Shown piece by piece: positions 57,401 to 64,000 of a stretch of DNA of 64,000 nt. The notes below the pieces were generated by a model. That model was not told the origin of the DNA. It searched no databases and saw only the letters and a program-made list of their open reading frames with translations. Position 1 is the first letter of the stretch; the number at the start of each line of letters is the position of its first letter. Source of the stretch: Gonium pectorale (Eukaryota; Chlorophyta; Chlorophyceae; Chlamydomonadales; Volvocaceae); assembly GCA_001584585.1 (NCBI GenBank), contig LSYV01000004.1, forward strand, positions 779,877 through 843,876. The letters run 5' to 3'. The position numbers were made by a program, and so were the translations under genes.

Positions 57401-60400
57401 GTTAACTGAGGGGTGAATACGCCGTACATGTGCGATTTCTCGCCATCACCTTGCCTGGGAGACGGAAGCCCCTGCACACTCGCACACGCTGCATGCACGG
57501 CCATCCAACACCACTGCTACTCTTACCACCAGTACTCATTACCCCCTTCTGGTGCACCAACAGGACCCGACGGCGTGGCGTTCCTCCAGGAGCTGCCCGT
57601 CGGCCTGTACGGCGCCGTCATGGCCTCCATGTTTGGTCCGCGACTGGCCAGGGTTCAGCTCTTCGCTCACTGCGAGCAGCCCTTCCTGTGGCGCCTCGCC
57701 CAGCGGCTACGCCTGTCCCTTTTCATGGCCAGCGACGTGATCTACGAGCTGGACAGCGTGGGGCACGACATGTACATAATCTGGAAGGGTGCCGTGGGGC
57801 TGGTGGCGCCAGACGGCGGCATGGCGGCTGTGCTGGGCGACGGAGACCATTTCGGAGAGCTGGGCCTGATGACGGCTAACACGCCACGGCCACACCGGGC
57901 GGTGGCGCTGCGGCCGTGCGACGTCGTCATGCTTAGCCGATGGGACCTGCAGGTGGGGCGGCTGCCCGGTCGCGGCCGGTTCTTACGTGGTCGGGTCCGG
58001 AACGCAACTGCGGTCCGGTCCTGGCAGCTCTGCTGCTTTCTACGCAACTGCGCTGTGACGTGTCAGTTTAAGCGCCGACGGCGGGGATTGCCCGCCCGAA
58101 CGCATGCGCGATGATCCCCCCTCTACGCACATTCCCACGCTCCACCACCCGCACTGCAGGAGGCCATGAAGGACTTCCCCGAGAGCGCCGCCCTGGTCAA
58201 GGAGCGAGCTCGCCTGCGCGTCGAGGACCACGAGGCGCACAGCAGCAACCTGTGGGCCGCCACGGCGGGTTTCTTGGGCCTGGGCGTCGGCGACGGCTTG
58301 GAGGGGAAGTGGGTCAGCTTGGCGCGCGACTTGGTGGACAACGACGCGAGCCACAGGAGCGCTGGCTTTACAGATATCGACGAGGGCGCCAGCACTTGCA
58401 GCGCCACCAGCAACAGCAGTGCCTACAGGCTGCAGCCGGAGCGTTGCGCTAGCATTGGCCGAGAGGTCGCAGGAGCCGCGTTGGAGGGCGCTACCGCTTC
58501 CACGGCAGGCGCGAGCCCTGGAGCCGGTGCTCAGGATCCGGCTGAACGTCCCTTGCCTCGAGCCTTGTCGGGCGTGGGCGTGTCGATGTCCACGGCTGAG
58601 TTTCGGAGGTCGGTCGGTTCATCGTCAGAAGCAGCGCATTTGCAATGGGATATTGTAGCAGCGAACACGGGCTCGGCACGCGAAGCCATCGACGCTGCCG
58701 AGCCGGCTGGGAATGGAGGACCCGGGCCGGTGGCAGAGGCGCGAGAGCTGACGGCGCGCGCAAGCAGCGCGGCGGCGGCGCAGCTGCTCAGCACAGCGCC
58801 ACCAAGGAGCCTCGGCAGCCGGTTTGTCCAGAGCCTCCTGCGAACCAGCCTCCTGCAAAGCACGCCGCTGCGGGAGGCGCAGCAGCAGCAGCTGCACTCT
58901 GGGCCGGCCGCAGATGGACAGGACGCTCTAACGGTCCTCGAGATCGCGCAACGGCAGCACTCAAGGGCGCACAGCCGAGCACCCAGCTGCACCACCCCCG
59001 CGCACGCAGGAGGCACCGCAAGGGCAGCCGTCGCTGCAACTCCGCCGGTGACGACGGCGCTGCCCACTTCCGGCATGCGCATCCTGCCACGATGGATGGG
59101 CGGAAGTGCGCATTCGGGCGCTGCGGCCGCGGCACAGGTAGGCCCGACCCCTTCCGCAGGCGCTGCGCCGAGCACAGCGGCGATGCCGGACGGGGCCGGG
59201 GCCCCAGACGGCTCGGCACACCTCCAGTCGCTGCCGTCGGGCGAGCGGCCATGGCCTCAACTGCTGAGGGTGAGCCGCTCTCAAGCGAGCAGCAACAACC
59301 CGTCGACACGTTGGGATCCATCGGTGGGGGGCCCAACCTACACTGAGTCGTCCACGGAGCTGCACCAGCACGGACGCGGCTTGGAGGCGGAAGCCGGGAC
59401 TGGGGGCGTCCTTGGAGGAGACGTCTCGGTCCGGCCGGGGTCGCCCCGAAGCACCTTTCAGAGGAAGTCCAGAACGCAGCACCACCACCAGTACCTGCAG
59501 CACCCGTTGCGAGAGCACAGCTTGAACTCGCAGCGCAGCCCGGGCGCATCTCACCGTACGTGCGCCGCGCCCACAGATCTGTCCCAGCGTAATACTCCGT
59601 CGGCAGCTGCAGTCGCAAGGAAGAGCATCGGCGACGCGCCGGCGACGCCGGTGTCGGTATCGGTGGCGACTGCAACTGCAGCAACAGTGACGCCGACTGC
59701 GGCACCAGGCAGCTCACAGGTTGGCGGTTTCGACATGCGAGCTCGGGCGCTGGAGCTTTTGGGCCCTGAGTTTTGCCGCGTGTCTGATGAGCTCCTGTCT
59801 GCGATTGCGGACGCCGAGGCAAGCGGCCGCGACCGGTCACTCGGCCGTGGGGCCCGGAATGCTGGCGGCAGCCGGCACGGACCAACCAGCCTCTGGATCG
59901 ACTCCGTTATGAAGGAGTTGCAGGCCGACCGCGGGGGAGAGGGCGGCGGGGGCGGCGGTCCTGCAGGCGCCGACACGGTGCGGTGCACCTGGGTGGAGGC
60001 GTTGTCGTCTGCCCAGCTGAGCTCGCCGCGCGCCGCTGCGGCCGGCGGCTGGCCGCCCGGCAGCCCCTCGCCGTCGCCCCAGCGGGCCCAACCATCAGCG
60101 GCGTCGGACGGATCCCTCAAGCCGCCGACGGGGCTGCTGGCGGCACGACTGCGGCGCGGGGCCGCGGTGGAGCTGGCTGCTGGGCTGGACGGCGCCACGT
60201 CGGACCGCCCCATCGAGGACCTGTCAGTGCGGAGCGCCTTCGCCAGCTTGACGCCAGGCTCAACCGACGTGTCCGGTCGCATCCGGCAGCACCACCGGCT
60301 GCGCCAAGCCGGCGGCTTCAACGGGCAGTCCTCTACGAGCGGAAGATCGCCGCTGCCGCTCAACCCCGGCTCCGGAGTCGGGGCGCAGCGCGGGGAAGGC

Positions 60401-62754
60401 TCCCGGGGCGGCGGCCAGTCGCTGCATGAACAGTCGTCCCCGGTGGCGGCGGCGCACGGGCAGGTGCGGCCCCGGACACGGCGGGTTTCGCACGGCGCCG
60501 GCGACCGCGGGGTCCTGGGCTGGGTGCTCGAGAGCGCCAGTACAGCGGGCATGATGACGTCCTCCGTTAACGGTCCAGCCCTGGGAAACGCTGGTGCCGG
60601 CGCCGGAGGCTGGCGGCCTGCACAGGGCCGACAGTCTGGCAGCGGCGCACTGTCGCAAGGGCCCGCACGCACCGGCCACAAGTCGAACTCGATGGTGGGG
60701 TTCGAGGGGCCCGTGGTGACACCGAGGACCGCGAGGTACTCCACAGGGGGTATGGCGTCCTCCCAGCAAGCTGCGGCGATGGCGGCACGACGGCGGCGGC
60801 CGCGCCGCAATAACAGCGCCGCGTCGTTGATGATACGAGGCAGCGCCGGCGGCGGCGGCGGAAGCGTCCTATCGGACGACGAAGGCAACGAGAGCGACGG
60901 CTGGTCAGACGGGTCGGACCATCACAAGCATTGGCACCGGGAGCGCTGCGCAACGTTGCGAAAGCTCCTTGCCGAAAGCCAGGCGACGCTGGCGGCTGTC
61001 CTCGCTGATCCCCTCAAGGTATCGTATACCCTCAACGGCCCGGCTGCAGTTGTCTGCGCAGGGGGCCTGGGCCAGTGATGAGGCAACCCCTGTCTCCCCC
61101 GTCCCTACTTGGGTCTTGGCACCCGCTCTCTTACGACCCTCTTGCCTAAACCGTGCGCCGTGTGGCCGACCCCGCGCGCACACCCTCTCACGCACAGGTG
61201 CCCGCGATTGCGGCGGTTGTGCGGCGGGAGGTAAATGCGGTTGCGGAGCGGCTGGCGGACCTAATGGACGCAGCGCTGCAGGGCTTGCTTAGCAAAGTGG
61301 CGGACGTGTCAGGTGGGTCATGCCTATGCGTAGCCGCCCGTGGGTTTGTTCTCTTTCCTGCTTCTCTCGCCGGCCTGTGGCCTGTGGCCCCACACCACAC
61401 TGCTGCGCTCGTCGCCCAGCACCCTCCCGCGCTGTCCTTCCCCATCTCTCGGTTCGTATCAAGCGTCAGAATACATTCCATGACCTCGGCGTTTGATGCC
61501 TTGCGGCTTCAACGGTTGTACGCACATACTGCACTCGCCTTGCCACGTACCACTCACGGTACGGCGTCAACCGCTGCAGGGCGCGTCGAGGACCTAGTTC
61601 AGCAGGTGTTGGTTGTGGACGACCGCCTCGAGCGGATCGAAGAGGCGGGCCGCGAGGGAGCGGGCATCGTAGGCGACAGCGTGCTCGGCGTGCAGCTCAA
61701 GGGCCCCGAGCCGTCGACCCACGGGTCGGTGCCACGCGTGGTGTCCCCGAGCGGCACCGGCAACCACGATGCACTGCAACAGCATCTGGTGGCGCTGCGT
61801 GGTCTGCTGCCCTCACCTACGTTGCGGCGACAGGCCAGCATTGGCCACGGCCGCCGGACGTCGCAGCTGCTGCCGGCGCTGTCGTTTCACGGCATCCTAA
61901 AGCACGCAAACGCCAGCGTGTCGCCTCCAGAGTCGCGCACCGGCACCGGCAATGGAGACTACCTCGAGCTGGCCCTCTTGTCAGCCGGCGGCTCGGGTCC
62001 TAGCATGCGTGCGGCAGCAGGGGCAGGCGTCAGGGTGCCGGGCGGCAGCCAGCGCCGGCACGGAGACAGGCCCGGGGATCCGGCGTCTGCAGTTGGCGCC
62101 AGCGTTGTGCGCACCGCCAGCGGCCCGCAGCGCCGCACCCACCGGTCGCTCGAGCTGCCCGCGGCGGTGGCGAACGCACTGCGGCAGGGGCGGGCCTCTG
62201 CGGGACTGGCCACCACGTCCAACACCCCGGAGCCCTCCGTGCACGGCGGCCGGCGAATGCACCGGTACAGCAGCCTGGGATACACGGCGCGGCGCTCCGC
62301 GCAGGTGCGGACCGGCGCTGCTGCATCGGGAACTGGACGCAGGTTGTCGCTGCTGTCTTTGCAGGACGGCGGGCGCCTCAGGATGGCCGGAGAGGCCGGT
62401 CCAGGGGGCGCCGCGCCCCGCGCCGACGGGGGTGAGCGGCTCGCCGGCGCACCGCTTCGGCATGTGGTGTCGCTGTCGTCGCTTCTGAGTGCCGCCGGAG
62501 TTACCGGCCGCGCTGTCCCCGCGGCGCCGGGCACCGGTGGGCCCAATGGTGGCGCTGACGGGCTGACGCAGCACGTCAGCGACCCGGCGGAGAGAGGCAT
62601 CGAGGGCGTGAGCACTGGCACGCCCCCTGACCCGCGCTCCATGCCCAACGATAGGACCTCGCCGGTTGACGGTGAGGATGCTGGTGGCCGGCTGCCGCAT
62701 CTGCGCACCAGCCATGAGCAACTAATGATGAGGTCGCACGACCGGGATTCGTAG
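54463..62754 (+). CDS. Cyclic-nucleotide-domain ion channel, paralogue B
   Basis: Tandem paralogue of channel A. Exons: 54463-54680, 55027-55066, 55264-55376, 55595-55783, 55902-56032, 56359-56537, 56872-57002, 57354-57388, 57564-57952, 58160-61018, 61198-61312, 61580-62754; phases fit, 1857 aa. S1 spans exons 1-2 (WWSAFMLLMMLGVVV), S2 is in exon 3 (VVDWVTTSAFIADVLVQF), S3-S4 in exon 4 (LLKLPRLARLIR), S5 in exon 5, pore and S6 in exon 6 (YGFYHSFLLLLGDRPVASNN), C-linker in exon 7. The nucleotide-binding domain in exon 9 is nearly identical to that of A. Exons 7, 8 and 9 have exactly the same lengths as in A (131, 35, 389 nt). Exon 6 here corresponds to exons 5 and 6 of A, so A gained or B lost one intron; B in turn has an intron inside S1 that A lacks. 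The 1380-residue C-terminal part is low-complexity with short helical motifs near 1440-1490. The start (ATG 54463) is uncertain; an upstream ATG at 54366 opens only an 18-codon frame. Confidence 0.83.
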
Positions 62755-64000
62755 TATGGGCCCGGGGGCGCGCTTCCCAGTATGCGAACAGTACCGTTTG
62801 TCGTCGGGAACCGTCGAGGGCGGATACTGGTGGGTCGAGATTGGCGCGACGTACGTACGCCTCTCTCTCCTTGATGTTGAAAATGGTAGTATGTTATAGT
62901 ACCGCATGACGGCATGAGTACCAGAGCGCTTTGCTCTTGCCAGTCAGCATAGGCGCTGCCGAGCGGCGTGCATGTGGACAATCATTCAAGGATAACCCAA
63001 TGCAGGGCTGATGGAAAATTACGGACGTGCTAGGACGCGCAGCATCCTAGCGCATGCGGTTGGCCGGGGCGAGCGAGAGAGCGGGGTCGCCAATGTCAAG
63101 GCTGTCCCGTCACCTCCGCAGCATTTATGCGCGGCTGTGGGCTGTGTGACCCAATCTCCGCAATAGAAGCGCCGTGGTGGACCGCGTGATCCGATTTAGT
63201 GGCCTAGGTTGTCCGGTCGAGACATAGTGTTCCTGTGTTTTGGCGGATGTGTGCGGGAAGCTTCCAGCAAGAGGACAGGGTGTACCGCCTCACGTCCTGA
63301 CTTCCGGTCCCGCATATTTGCTTCCACACTTCGGTACAAACTCCTTCCCTTCCATAGCAGGTTTTTTTTGGTGGGTTGATTCATGCACATGCGCATTTTT
63401 TCTATTCGGTTGACGAGGGGTAAGGAGGGAGTTACATGTTGGTCCTGGGATGGACGTGTTCATCTGCAGCTTGCACGTATCAATAATTTGTACGTTCATT
63501 TCGCGGTCCATGGCGTGAATGCGGCCTTGCCGGCGAGGCTGTAGGATGTGCGGGCTGGGCGTGCGTGTCGTCTTAGGCGTGTGACAGCATAAACCTGCGT
63601 CCTCTGCCGGGCGGATCATAGTTTTCGATCTCTATGCAGCAGCACTGCGCAAGTATGGGGAGAAGTCATAGCCCGAGGAATGTCCGGTGCTGGCATTGGG
63701 AAGCAGGCTCAATCTGAACGGTCCTGCTCCTAGAAAACTGAGAGGCGCACTTCATTGTTCCTTGGCGGCCATGCTGTTGTTTTGCAGCGGTACGGTTGGC
63801 AGGTGGTCGCCCCAATGGTCAGCAGCGGGTACCGCTACGGGTATCGCCAGTCTCTCACTATGCTGGTCTGTATTATGCCGATCGGCGGTTCGGGGATGCG
63901 GGCTGGGCGACCCGCGAATGGTAACCGCTAGCCGCCGATGGACTGGCCCCTTCGTCGACCGCTTGCCGGACCCTCTACTTATCGTCAGGTAACTATTCTG
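62755..64000. other. Downstream flank of channel B
   Basis: No supported gene. The first part is probably the 3' untranslated region of channel B, although no TGTAA was found close to the stop. Lower GC at 63190-63620. The open frame at 63687-63992 (plus) runs to near the window edge without a motif; it could be the start of a gene beyond the window but is not supported. Confidence 0.4.

Noticed and set aside
58788..60888. Long antisense open frames (365 and 445 codons) opposite exon 10 of channel B
   Set aside because: Shadows of the GC-rich low-complexity exon: Arg/Pro/Ala-rich, no motif, and the plus strand has a coherent spliced model.
1..64000. CRISPR arrays, rRNA, tRNA and prokaryotic operons
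   Set aside because: No regularly spaced repeats, no rRNA motifs and no cloverleaf with A and B boxes were recognised; the genome is eukaryotic.

Overview
The window looks like nuclear DNA of a chlorophycean (volvocine, Chlamydomonas-like) green alga. It is GC-rich, genes are split by many short GT-AG introns whose exon phases fit together exactly, proteins carry long Ala/Gly/Ser/Gln-rich insertions, and TGTAA, the usual polyadenylation signal of these algae, lies downstream of several stop codons. No prokaryotic features (operons, Shine-Dalgarno sites, CRISPR) were found. All gene models were built by hand from splice sites, reading-frame continuity and remembered family motifs; none is supported by transcripts here.

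Layout. (1) 1267-6474, minus: complete ten-exon TDP1 (tyrosyl-DNA phosphodiesterase 1, 603 aa). (2) 7383-12659, plus: twelve-exon leucine-rich-repeat protein with eight NPF motifs in its C-terminal half, divergent from TDP1. (3) 12660-18196: gene-poor, with several inverted repeats, a striking coding-derived hairpin (14487-14674), one copy of a dispersed repeat, and a decayed minus-strand membrane-protein gene (about 14900-16440). (4) 18197-32604, minus: a 31-exon, about 2792-aa soluble-type adenylyl cyclase (ADCY10-like) with C1 and C2 catalytic domains, a P-loop NTPase and a helical C-terminal half. (5) 33254-35799, plus: seven-exon Rab geranylgeranyltransferase beta subunit, divergent from the cyclase. 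(6) 36870-37475, plus: intronless mitochondrial ribosomal protein bL27. (7) 38996-46979 and 54463-62754, plus: two tandem paralogues of a voltage-sensor-type channel with a C-terminal cyclic-nucleotide-binding domain. (8) 46980-54462, between the paralogues: mostly gene-free, with repeats and a CobW/ZNG1-family pseudogene (49925-50600, minus). (9) 62755-64000: no supported gene.

The most interesting themes are a giant bicarbonate-type cyclase close to two cyclic-nucleotide-domain channels (a possible local cAMP signalling cluster), a channel pore with GDRP in place of the usual K+ filter, an LRR protein built as an EH-domain ligand, three probable GC-AG introns, and an inverted duplication of coding sequence that could be a small-RNA precursor.
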